A stretch of DNA of 23,538 nt from contig CAZKFG010000038.1 of NCBI GenBank assembly GCA_964551985.1, forward strand, positions 1 to 23,538, written 5' to 3'. Position 1 is the first letter of the stretch. Every line of letters begins with the position of its first letter. Shown piece by piece: positions 1-6,428 of the stretch. A program made the position numbers and the translations under genes. This stretch comes from CAZKFG01 sp964551985 (lineage in GTDB: Bacteria; Bacillota; Negativicutes; Acidaminococcales; JAISLQ01). The notes below the pieces were generated by a model, which worked only from the letters and a program-made list of their open reading frames with translations, searched no databases and was not told the origin of the DNA.

Positions 1-47
1 CCTCCGCCGTGACAGGGCGGCATTCTAACCAACTAAACTACCGGGCC
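1..47 (-). tRNA. tRNA-Asp (GTC), 3' part cut off by window edge
   Basis: The minus strand from position 47 starts with the acceptor strand GGCCCGG, followed by a D-arm containing AGTTGGTTAG. An anticodon stem CCGCC/GGCGG (plus positions 16-20 and 4-8) encloses the loop CTGTCAC. The anticodon GTC lies at 11-13, so the tRNA decodes aspartate codons GAC/GAU. The variable loop, T-arm and 3' acceptor strand lie outside the window. A promoter sits directly upstream. Confidence 0.93.
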
Positions 48-60
48 AAACGCATTATTA

Positions 61-89
61 ATTCTATTGCATAATAAAGAATTTGTCAA
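61..89 (-). promoter_or_regulatory. Promoter of tRNA-Asp
   Basis: On the minus strand there is a perfect -35 TTGACA (84-89), a 17-nt spacer and a -10 TAGAAT (61-66). The predicted start point is about 7 nt before the tRNA 5' end at 47. The -35 lies only 7 nt beyond the stop codon of the upstream 215-aa gene, with no clear terminator between, so read-through into the tRNA is also possible. Confidence 0.8.
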
Positions 90-96
90 GGTCTTA

Positions 97-744
97 TTAA
101 AAATTTTTCAAACTATATTTTAATTTTTCTATAAGCAGCTTTTCTAAATCTTTTATTTGCCTGCTATCAAAGGCGCTTGTGGTGCTTACAATTCCCTTGT
201 TTTTAAGTTCTGCATAAAAGCTGTCAGTCAGTTCATTATAATAAATTAAAAACTGTTTTTGTTTTGAAAAGTCGCTGTAGTCAATTACAATATATGCACC
301 GTTTATCAATTTAACAGGTTTATCAGGCATAATGTATAATTCAAAATCTTCTATTGCAGCAGGTAAAACATCTTTATAATTCCAATGATAAATGCCTTTT
401 TCTTTTAATATAAAACTTTTATCTGGTGAGAGCGGCAATAAAAATTCTTTTAACGTTGCCTCAAGATTACTCTCTAGCAATTGCTGCATTTTTTCTAGGC
501 TTGGGTTGATAAAATTAATATCATTATATTCATTAAAACCAAACTGCCTCTTTAGCATATAATCTTTCGTTTTAACATTATAGTAAAACAAAAGTTTCTT
601 TTTTAAATGCTCGGCAGCATAGGAGAAAATTTCTATGCTTGATTCATCTGCTTTTATTTGTTTTATCAACAAAAATTCTTCAACTTTGTCCGGTAAGCTG
701 CTTGGATATTGCCAATTATTTATTTGCTCTATTATATCGTCCAT
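97..744 (-). CDS. Conserved-looking protein of unknown function, 215 aa
   Basis: I do not recognise a family or catalytic motif. The protein is soluble-looking, with no signal peptide or membrane segment, and is rich in Lys, Leu, Ile and aromatic residues. It appears mixed alpha/beta: charged helices near the N-terminus (about 17-75) and C-terminus (about 190-215), and strand-like hydrophobic stretches around 140-175. The ATG at 744 has a GGAGAG ribosome binding site 5-6 nt upstream. The gene begins 17 nt after the patB-like stop codon on the same strand with no terminator between, so the two are probably co-transcribed. That proximity is the only clue to function and is weak. AT-rich codon use matches its neighbours. 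Coding status is supported by length, ribosome binding site and tight spacing. Confidence 0.8.
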   Translation of the reverse strand: MDDIIEQINNWQYPSSLPDKVEEFLLIKQIKADESSIEIFSYAAEHLKKKLLFYYNVKTKDYMLKRQFGFNEYNDINFINPSLEKMQQLLESNLEATLKEFLLPLSPDKSFILKEKGIYHWNYKDVLPAAIEDFELYIMPDKPVKLINGAYIVIDYSDFSKQKQFLIYYNELTDSFYAELKNKGIVSTTSAFDSRQIKDLEKLLIEKLKYSLKNF

Positions 745-761
745 TTACTCTCCATCACATG

Positions 762-1931
762 CTATTGTTTTATTTTCAATAAATTATGCATAGCTTGGTC
801 TAAAATAGGACGCGAACAAGCCATATTTAATCTTGCAAAACCTTCGCCGCCTTTTCCAAAACGCACGCCCGCGTCAAGCCATAGCTTTGCTTTATTTAGT
901 AAAAGTTCATCTAATTTTTCAGGGCTTAAGCCTAAACTATTAAAATCCAGCCAAGCGACGTAAGTACCTTCTGGTTCTATAAGCTGTACTTCTGGCATGT
1001 TATCTTTTAAAAAGCTTCTTATTAAGTCGAGATTGCCTTGCAAATACATCTTTACTTCATCAAGCCATTGTCTACCATCTTGATATGCTGCTTTACAAGC
1101 AATAGGTCCAAAAATGTTTGGTTCTTTGTAGCCAGTCTTGGCTATCTCCAGCTCAAAGAGTTCTTTTATATCTGGATTAGCAATAAATATGTTGGAAATT
1201 TGTACACCGGCTAAATTAAATGTTTTACTTGGTGCTGTACAAGTTATTGTGTTTTGTAAAAATTCTTTTTTGATACCTGCAAAAACTGTATGATTATATC
1301 CATTATAGATAAAATCTTGATGTAGTTCATCACAAACGACTATTACTTTGTGTTTTAGGCAAATATCGCCTAATTTTTCTAGTTCCTCTTTTGTCCATAC
1401 TCTGCCGACAGGGTTATGCGGATTGCAGGCAATAAACATTTTTACATTATTTTTTATTATTTTATCTTCAAAGTCCGCGAAGTCTATCGTATATTTCCCA
1501 TTATCGTACAACAATTGGTTTACAACAAGTTTGCGTTGATTTATATTAACTGCTTGAGCAAACGGCGGATATACTGGCTGCTGGATTATTATTGCATCGT
1601 CTTTTTTTGTCAAACTGCGAATAGCTGCCGAAAAAGCAAATACCACTCCCGGCGTTTTGACAAGCCAATCTTCTTTTACATGCCAGTTGTGGTAGGTTTT
1701 AAACCAATTTTCTAGTGCCTGAAAGTAATCTTGTTTGGGCTGTGTGTAGCCAAAAATTCCGTGCTCTGCTCTTTTTATAAGTGCATTTGTAATACAATTT
1801 GGTGCCTTAAAATCCATATCTGCAATCCAAAGAGGCGTAGCATCCTGTGGTTTGCCATGTTCTTGCGCAAAGTCATATTTTACGCTATCTGTGTTTTTGC
1901 GATTTATATACTCATCAAAATTATAACGCAT
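762..1931 (-). CDS. patB: PatB/MalY-type PLP-dependent C-S lyase (cystathionine beta-lyase)
   Basis: Fold-type I PLP enzyme of the MalY/PatB group, which cleaves C-S bonds in cystathionine, cysteine or related thioethers to give a thiol, pyruvate and ammonia. Counting from the ATG at 1931 (389 aa), the visible marks are NPHNPVGR (170-177), DELH (201-204, the Asp pairing with the PLP ring nitrogen) and SKTFNLAG with the likely Schiff-base Lys236. The early WIADMDF segment is typical of this subgroup. The ATG at 1931 is chosen because AGGGGGA lies 6 nt upstream and the product begins MRYNFDE, as relatives do. An in-frame extension to a TTG at 2042 would run through the promoter and has no ribosome binding site. 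Divergent to cysK, so a sulfur amino acid role fits. Substrate is not certain; aminotransferase activity is a less likely alternative. Confidence 0.88.
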   Translation of the reverse strand: MRYNFDEYINRKNTDSVKYDFAQEHGKPQDATPLWIADMDFKAPNCITNALIKRAEHGIFGYTQPKQDYFQALENWFKTYHNWHVKEDWLVKTPGVVFAFSAAIRSLTKKDDAIIIQQPVYPPFAQAVNINQRKLVVNQLLYDNGKYTIDFADFEDKIIKNNVKMFIACNPHNPVGRVWTKEELEKLGDICLKHKVIVVCDELHQDFIYNGYNHTVFAGIKKEFLQNTITCTAPSKTFNLAGVQISNIFIANPDIKELFELEIAKTGYKEPNIFGPIACKAAYQDGRQWLDEVKMYLQGNLDLIRSFLKDNMPEVQLIEPEGTYVAWLDFNSLGLSPEKLDELLLNKAKLWLDAGVRFGKGGEGFARLNMACSRPILDQAMHNLLKIKQ

Positions 1932-1967
1932 AACGATTCCCCCTAATTTTAAACATCTCATTTTTAT

Positions 1968-1976
1968 ATTATAGCA
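1968..1976 (-). promoter_or_regulatory. Extended -10 promoter of the patB-like gene
   Basis: The minus strand reads TGCTATAAT, an extended -10 (TGn directly before a perfect TATAAT at 1968-1973). No good -35 hexamer lies at the usual spacing, which suits an extended -10 promoter. The predicted transcript would have a leader of about 30 nt before the ATG at 1931. Confidence 0.6.
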
Positions 1977-2009
1977 AAAAATCATCAGTAAGACTATATT
2001 AAATGTTTG

Positions 2010-2038
2010 TTGACAAAGCACTTTAATAGTATTATCAT
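2010..2038 (+). promoter_or_regulatory. Promoter of cysK
   Basis: Perfect -35 TTGACA (2010-2015), 17-nt spacer and -10 TATCAT (2033-2038). The start point would be near 2045, leaving a leader of only about 20 nt that holds AAGGAG (2051-2056). There is no room for a riboswitch or T-box, so control, if any, would be by a DNA-binding protein in the 132-bp divergent region. Confidence 0.75.
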
Positions 2039-2063
2039 TCAAAATAAGTAAAGGAGATTTATT

Positions 2064-2993
2064 ATGTCAAATATTACAAATCGCTTAGATGATCTTGTTG
2101 GGCAGACGCCCTTATTAAAGCTTGAAAGATATTGTAAGGCTTTATCAATTCAAGCAAATATTTTAGCCAAACTAGAATATTTCAACCCTGCTGGTAGTGT
2201 AAAAGACCGAGTTGCTAAAGCTTTACTTGATGATGCCGAGCAAAAAGGACTTATTACAAAAGATACGGTAATTATTGAACCAACAAGTGGAAATACTGGT
2301 ATCGGACTTGCCTTTTTAGCTGCAATGCGTGGTTACAAGATAATTCTTACAATGCCTGAAACCATGAGTTTAGAGCGGCGTAATCTTTTAAAAGCCTATG
2401 GCGCAGAGCTTGTATTGACAGCATCTGATAAAGGTATGAATGGCTCTATTGAAAAAGCAAACGAGCTGGCTAAACAATTAGATAATGCCTTTATTCCAAG
2501 CCAATTTGCCAATCCATCTAATCCAACTGCACACATAAAAACCACTGGTCCTGAAATTTGGCAGCAAACTGATGGTAAAGTGGATATCTTTGTTGCCGGA
2601 GTTGGAACAGGCGGTACCATAACAGGTGTCGGCGAATATTTAAAAAATAAAAATCCTAATATTAAGGTTTTTGCAGTTGAACCTGAAGACAGTCCTGTAT
2701 TATCAGGTGGTAAAGCAGGTAAGCACAAATTACAGGGCATCGGTGCTGGTTTTGTACCTAACATTTTGAATACAAGCATTTATGATGAAATTATTCAAGC
2801 AGATTTTGAAAATGCAGCTCTAACAGTAAAAAAACTTGTTGCAACAGAAGGTTTACTTTGTGGCATTTCGTCAGGTGCTGCTATTTGGGCTGCCAGTCAA
2901 TTAGCTATGAAAAAAGAAAATAACAACAAAAATATTGTTGTTATTTTACCTGACGGTGGCGAAAGGTATTTATCTACAGGATTATTTGATTAA
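2064..2993 (+). CDS. cysK: Cysteine synthase A (O-acetylserine sulfhydrylase)
   Basis: Makes L-cysteine from O-acetylserine and sulfide, using PLP (fold-type II). The 309-aa length is normal. PAGSVKDR carries the PLP Lys47. PTSGNTG (73-79) is the substrate-binding loop. GTGGT (181-185) is the phosphate-binding loop. SSGAA near residue 270 is also typical. The ATG has AAGGAG 7 nt upstream. This is the only full-length plus-strand gene in the window. It is divergent from the C-S lyase gene and convergent with the J-like gene, whose stop lies 11 nt away. CysK and CysM are hard to separate by eye, but the length and the loop motifs favour CysK. Confidence 0.95.
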   Translation: MSNITNRLDDLVGQTPLLKLERYCKALSIQANILAKLEYFNPAGSVKDRVAKALLDDAEQKGLITKDTVIIEPTSGNTGIGLAFLAAMRGYKIILTMPETMSLERRNLLKAYGAELVLTASDKGMNGSIEKANELAKQLDNAFIPSQFANPSNPTAHIKTTGPEIWQQTDGKVDIFVAGVGTGGTITGVGEYLKNKNPNIKVFAVEPEDSPVLSGGKAGKHKLQGIGAGFVPNILNTSIYDEIIQADFENAALTVKKLVATEGLLCGISSGAAIWAASQLAMKKENNNKNIVVILPDGGERYLSTGLFD

Positions 2994-3004
2994 TTTTATC
3001 TTTT

Positions 3005-3805
3005 TTAAAAAATTATATCCCATACAAGTATTATTAGCCAAAAGAAAATAGATGTAAAGATGAAGCCACAAAATATCCACAAAATCATTTGTGTATAAGA
3101 AATATACATCTCATCCACATTGCTCTTTACAGTTTCTGGACTTTTTTTCGTTCTTGATGCCTCGTAAGCTATTCTTGCCAATTCTAGAGATTTATTGCAA
3201 TTATTTATTATCTCTGTATCTTCACAAGCTAGTGCTAAAGCTGTATTATACATTCCTATAGCTTTTTTAAAACTACTAGCCCACATACAAATTTCCCCTA
3301 AAGAAAAAAGTGTTTTAGCATGTAGTTTGCATATAAATATGTACGTTGCTGAATTATCACCAGATATTTTTTTAACCTTTTCAAGTAATGGCCACATATT
3401 TTGCCTATATAGTTTTTCTGCTTGGTCAGCTAACTGTTCTCTTATACTGATTTCCAAATCTTTATTTGTTAAATTTTCTGTTATAAAATCATTTATAGAG
3501 TGAAAGTTTCTTTTCGATTCTTCTACAAGCATTTGTTCTTCTTCGCTGTCTGCTATATATGTTTCATCTACTTTAGTGGCATCATCACTTTGGTCTGTTG
3601 TTGTTTGTGTTTTTACCAGACGTTTTTGAGCATAAATTTTGTCATATGTTTTACGTTTTTTTTCATCTGTTAATGTTTCGTACGCTTCTTTTACTTTTCT
3701 GTCTTTATTTTTTATATTATTGTACTTATTTTGTATCTCCTGTTTGGATGCACTTACTGGAACATCTAGTATTGCATAATAATCTATAAATCTTTCTGTT
3801 ACCAT
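3005..3805 (-). CDS. Predicted membrane-anchored J-like/TPR protein lacking HPD
   Basis: 266 aa from the ATG at 3805, which has GAGAGG 7 nt upstream; a TTG further out at 3826 has no such site. Residues 8-55 resemble a DnaJ J domain: DYYAILDVPVSAS, then an EIQNKY helix, then KEAYETLTDEKKRKTYD. However, the loop that should carry His-Pro-Asp is missing, and helix II runs almost directly into helix III. An acidic linker follows (about 62-95). A helical region has one convincing TPR-like unit (LGE-x5-SSFKKAIGMYNTALALA, roughly 160-200). The C-terminus is a strongly hydrophobic helix (about 240-262) with almost no tail, so the bulk should face the cytoplasm as in a tail-anchored protein. Without HPD it should not stimulate DnaK ATPase in the classical way. 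Function unknown. Confidence 0.8.
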   Translation of the reverse strand: MVTERFIDYYAILDVPVSASKQEIQNKYNNIKNKDRKVKEAYETLTDEKKRKTYDKIYAQKRLVKTQTTTDQSDDATKVDETYIADSEEEQMLVEESKRNFHSINDFITENLTNKDLEISIREQLADQAEKLYRQNMWPLLEKVKKISGDNSATYIFICKLHAKTLFSLGEICMWASSFKKAIGMYNTALALACEDTEIINNCNKSLELARIAYEASRTKKSPETVKSNVDEMYISYTQMILWIFCGFIFTSIFFWLIILVWDIIF

Positions 3806-3841
3806 AATAAAACCTCTCGTTTTCAAAAGTGCTTATATTTA

Positions 3842-3870
3842 ATTATATTGCAAAAAAGAAAAATCCACAA
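3842..3870 (-). promoter_or_regulatory. Candidate promoter of the J-like gene
   Basis: On the minus strand there is a perfect -10 TATAAT (3842-3847), a 17-nt spacer and a weak -35 TTGTGG (3865-3870). The -35 lies inside the left arm of the rpsI terminator hairpin, so the two signals overlap. The 5' leader would be about 30 nt. Confidence 0.5.
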
Positions 3871-3888
3871 CATAAGTTGTGGATTTTT
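3852..3888 (-). terminator. Intrinsic terminator of rplM-rpsI
   Basis: A perfect 13-bp inverted repeat (3859-3871 and 3876-3888) with a 4-nt loop begins 10 nt after the rpsI stop codon. On the minus strand it is followed by a T-rich run (positions 3863 down to 3852). The plus strand is also T-rich beyond the hairpin, so it could act in both directions. Confidence 0.9.
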
Positions 3889-3897
3889 AATATTTTT

Positions 3898-4290
3898 TTA
3901 ACGTTTAGAGAATTGTGAAGCTTTACGAGCTTTTTTAAGACCGTATTTACGACGTTCTTTTTCACGTGGGTCACGTGTTAAAAAGCCAGCTTTTTTTAAT
4001 GCTGGACGAAATTCTAGATCTACTTTTAAAAGTGCACGTGAAATTCCGTGACGAATTGCACCAGCTTGTCCAGAAATACCACCACCACAAACATTGGCAA
4101 TAACGTTATATTTACCAACGGTTTCCGTTAGTACTAATGGTTGTTTTATTATTAATTCAAGTGTCTTTAAACCAAAATAGGCACTTAATTCGCGATCGTT
4201 TATGATTACTTTGCCTTCACCTGGTACCAGACGAACTCTGGCTATAGATGACTTGCGACGCCCTGTGGCATCATAATTTACTGCTGCCAT
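3898..4290 (-). CDS. rpsI: 30S ribosomal protein S9
   Basis: S9 sits in the head of the small subunit, and its C-terminal tail reaches the P-site tRNA. The 130-aa length is standard. The start YDATGRRKSSIARVRL, the central GGGISGQAGAIRHGISRAL and the ending KKARKASQFSKR with terminal Ser-Lys-Arg are family hallmarks. The ATG at 4290 has a GAGGAGG site. It follows rplM by 25 nt, the usual L13-S9 pair, and is the last gene before a strong terminator. Confidence 0.98.
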   Translation of the reverse strand: MAAVNYDATGRRKSSIARVRLVPGEGKVIINDRELSAYFGLKTLELIIKQPLVLTETVGKYNVIANVCGGGISGQAGAIRHGISRALLKVDLEFRPALKKAGFLTRDPREKERRKYGLKKARKASQFSKR

Positions 4291-4315
4291 TTATTGTCCT
4301 CCTCCTCAAGAGTAG

Positions 4316-4753
4316 TTATCTGATATTTAGCTCTAAAACTTCTGGTTGTTGAGCTGCATGTGGGTGTTCGCTACCGCTATATACTTTAAGTTTTGTTGCC
4401 ATTTGGCGACCTAAGTTGTTTTTAGGTAACATACCACGAATTGCAAGTTCTACCATACGTTCTGGTCTTTTTCTAAGCATATCGCCAGCTTTGGTAAAAG
4501 TTGTTCCACCTACATAACCAGAGTGACGGAAATATGTTTTTTGTACAAGTTTTTTTCCTGTTAAAACTACCTTGTCAGCATTAACCACAATAACATGATC
4601 ACCTGTGTCCATATGTGGAGTAAAGGTTGGTTTGTTTTTGCCGCGCAACACTTTTGCCACTTCAGCCGCTAGACGACCTAAAGTTTTATCAGTTGCATCA
4701 ACAACATACCATTTGCGGGTAATGGTGGAAGGAGTTGCCATATATGTTTTCAT
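4316..4753 (-). CDS. rplM: 50S ribosomal protein L13
   Basis: L13 is an early-assembling 23S rRNA-binding protein. The 145-aa product shows RKWYVVDATDKTLGRLA near the N-terminus, FTPHMDTGDHVIVVNA, and the ending YSGSEHPHAAQQPEVLEL, all characteristic. The ATG at 4753 has GGGAGG 11 nt upstream. An in-frame ATG four codons later would place that site too far away, so the first ATG is preferred. It is first in a two-gene operon with rpsI, behind its own promoter and a leader with a stem-loop, consistent with known L13 autoregulation in Bacillota. Confidence 0.98.
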   Translation of the reverse strand: MKTYMATPSTITRKWYVVDATDKTLGRLAAEVAKVLRGKNKPTFTPHMDTGDHVIVVNADKVVLTGKKLVQKTYFRHSGYVGGTTFTKAGDMLRKRPERMVELAIRGMLPKNNLGRQMATKLKVYSGSEHPHAAQQPEVLELNIR

Positions 4754-4804
4754 AACAAATGAAACCTCCCTGTGATTTTAAAACTATCTTGTTATCTTAC
4801 AACT

Positions 4805-4827
4805 AAACTCCGGGGCTAGTGGAGTTT
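4805..4827 (-). promoter_or_regulatory. Stem-loop in rplM leader (candidate L13 leader)
   Basis: A perfect 7-bp stem AAACTCC/GGAGTTT with a 9-nt loop (plus positions 4812-4820) lies between the rplM promoter and its ribosome binding site. No T-run follows on the minus strand, so it is not a simple terminator. Bacillota are known to carry an L13-binding leader in this place; I infer identity from position, not from a model match. Confidence 0.55.
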
Positions 4828-4848
4828 CAATTTAAGTCTAACAAAATT

Positions 4849-4877
4849 ATTTTATATGAAAATTACTCTCGTGTCAA
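4849..4877 (-). promoter_or_regulatory. Promoter of rplM-rpsI
   Basis: Minus-strand -35 TTGACA (4872-4877), 17-nt spacer and -10 TAAAAT (4849-4854), starting 12 nt after the truA stop codon. It gives rplM-rpsI its own transcription start and a leader of about 90 nt. Confidence 0.8.
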
Positions 4878-4889
4878 CAAAATAATTAA

Positions 4890-5627
4890 CTATCCATAAA
4901 AAACTTTATCCAAATACAATCCCTGCGGAGGTGCTGTTTTACAAGCTTTTTTTCTGTCTTTAGCCTGTAATATGCGCAAAAATTCATCTATACTTAATTT
5001 ATTTTTGCCAATTTCTATAAAACAACCGACTAGGTTTCTTACCATATGATACAAAAAACCGTTACCTTTTATAGTAAAAATTAATTGTTCATCTTTTTTT
5101 TGCCAATTGGCTTCATACATTGTTCTAATAGGATCTATAACTGTGCTACCTGAGGCTTTGAAACTAGAAAAATCATGCTCCCCTATAATAATATCTGCCG
5201 CTTGTTGCATTTTTTGTATATCCAGTTGCTGGTCAATTATAAGAGCATAGTTTGTATAAAAAGGATTGGGAAGCTTGCTTTGTAGTATTTTATAAATATA
5301 TTGTTTACTACAAGCACTAAATCTAGCATGAAAATCCGGCTGGACTTCTTTGGCATCAAGCACTGCTATATCACTAGGCAAAAGAGTTTTTGCCGCTTTT
5401 ACTATGTTCTGCGTTGGTATGCGTCCTGTTGTGCTAAAGGATATTACCTGACCTAGAGCGTGTACTTTGGCATCAGTTCTGCCAGAACCTGCTATTGTTA
5501 TTTTATGGTCAAATATTTTACTTAAAGTTTCTTGTAAAACTTGTTGAATTGTCATTTGTCCTTTTTGTATTTGAAAACCATGATAGTTTGTTCCATCATA
5601 AGCTATTGTCAATTTCAAGTTTCTCAT
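4890..5627 (-). CDS. truA: tRNA pseudouridine(38-40) synthase TruA
   Basis: Converts uridines 38-40 in the anticodon arm of many tRNAs to pseudouridine. Counting from the ATG at 5627 (245 aa), the start MRNLKLTIAYDGTNYHGFQ is typical, and GSGRTDAKVHALGQ carries the catalytic Asp52. GNGFLYHMVRNLVG (around residue 200) is the second conserved block. The chosen ATG overlaps the ecfT stop as ATGA, which suggests translational coupling; no strong separate ribosome binding site is visible. An ATG four codons upstream (5639) is possible but extends further into ecfT. It is last in the ecfA1-ecfA2-ecfT-truA operon, a common Bacillota arrangement. Confidence 0.96.
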   Translation of the reverse strand: MRNLKLTIAYDGTNYHGFQIQKGQMTIQQVLQETLSKIFDHKITIAGSGRTDAKVHALGQVISFSTTGRIPTQNIVKAAKTLLPSDIAVLDAKEVQPDFHARFSACSKQYIYKILQSKLPNPFYTNYALIIDQQLDIQKMQQAADIIIGEHDFSSFKASGSTVIDPIRTMYEANWQKKDEQLIFTIKGNGFLYHMVRNLVGCFIEIGKNKLSIDEFLRILQAKDRKKACKTAPPQGLYLDKVFYG

Positions 5628-6427
5628 TGTACATACCATTTCGCTACTAGCATTGTCGCTGAGACTACAAAAACTATTACTGTAGCATAAGTGTCACGTA
5701 TACCCATTTTAAGCTCAGTTAAGCGTGTACGCCCCTGTCCGCCATTATAGCAGCGTGCTTGCATTGCTATAGCAAGTTCGTCAGCTCGCCTAAATGCACT
5801 TAAAAAAAGTGGCACTATTATAGATAAAAAGTTTTTTATTTTTTTAATTAGGCTACCATGTTGAAATTGAGCACCACGTGCAGTTTGTGCCATCATTATG
5901 CGCTCTGTTTCCATTAAAAGAGTTGGTATAAACCTTAGTGCTATTGTCATCATCATTGCAAGCTCGTGTGCTGGTAGTCCAAATTTTTTAAATGGATTGA
6001 GCAATCTTTCAATAGCATCTGTAAGTTGCAATGGTGATGTTGTCATTGTTAAAAGTGAAGAAAATAAAATGAGAAAAATTATCCTTATACTCATAAGCAA
6101 GCCTTGCATTATGCCTTCTTTAGTAATGTCAAAAATCCATAGTGTATATAACACTTGACCTTTATTGGAGAACATATGCACAAGCATTGTTATTAAAATT
6201 ATAGGCCAAAGAGGCTTTACAGAGCGTAATATTATTGCAAAATTAAGTTTGGCTACCATAACAAGCATTAGAAAAAAAGCAAACAGTACTATGTATGATG
6301 AGAAAGCTGTTGTAATGAAAATCATTATTATAAAAACTAAAGTGAGCAAGATTTTACTACGTGGATCTAGTTTGTGAATAAATGTTTGTCCTGGAAAATA
6401 TTGACCTAAAGTTATATTAGTCAGCAT
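5624..6427 (-). CDS. ecfT: ECF transporter transmembrane subunit EcfT
   Basis: Membrane scaffold of energy-coupling factor transporters. It links the two EcfA ATPases to exchangeable substrate-binding S components. The 267-aa protein starts GQYFPGQTFIHKLDPRSK, has hydrophobic membrane segments from about residue 27, and carries the two Ala-Arg motifs of the coupling helices, ARG (183-185) and ARCYNGG (224-230). The ATG lies 1 nt after the ecfA2 stop, with GGAGG inside the end of ecfA2. No S component is in the window, so it probably serves several scattered S components for vitamins or metals (group II type). Confidence 0.96.
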   Translation of the reverse strand: MLTNITLGQYFPGQTFIHKLDPRSKILLTLVFIIMIFITTAFSSYIVLFAFFLMLVMVAKLNFAIILRSVKPLWPIILITMLVHMFSNKGQVLYTLWIFDITKEGIMQGLLMSIRIIFLILFSSLLTMTTSPLQLTDAIERLLNPFKKFGLPAHELAMMMTIALRFIPTLLMETERIMMAQTARGAQFQHGSLIKKIKNFLSIIVPLFLSAFRRADELAIAMQARCYNGGQGRTRLTELKMGIRDTYATVIVFVVSATMLVAKWYVQ

Positions 6428-6428
6428 T

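Noticed and set aside
1932..2042. N-terminal extension of the patB-like gene to a TTG at 2042
   Set aside because: It would include the extended -10 promoter and leader, has no ribosome binding site, and gives a hydrophobic stretch not seen in the family.
2919..2945. 9-bp inverted repeat (AATAACAAC/GTTGTTATT) near the end of cysK
   Set aside because: It lies within codons for a Lys/Asn-rich segment followed by the conserved VVILP strand, is AT-only apart from C/G in AAC codons, and has no T-run; most likely chance.
2994..3004. Possible shared terminator between convergent cysK and the J-like gene
   Set aside because: Only an A/T run (TTTTTTAAAAAA) without a GC stem; termination there cannot be supported.
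3690..3730. Frameshift or deletion scar to explain the missing HPD loop
   Set aside because: The frame is continuous and both flanking helices are in the same frame; nothing in the sequence marks a recent deletion.
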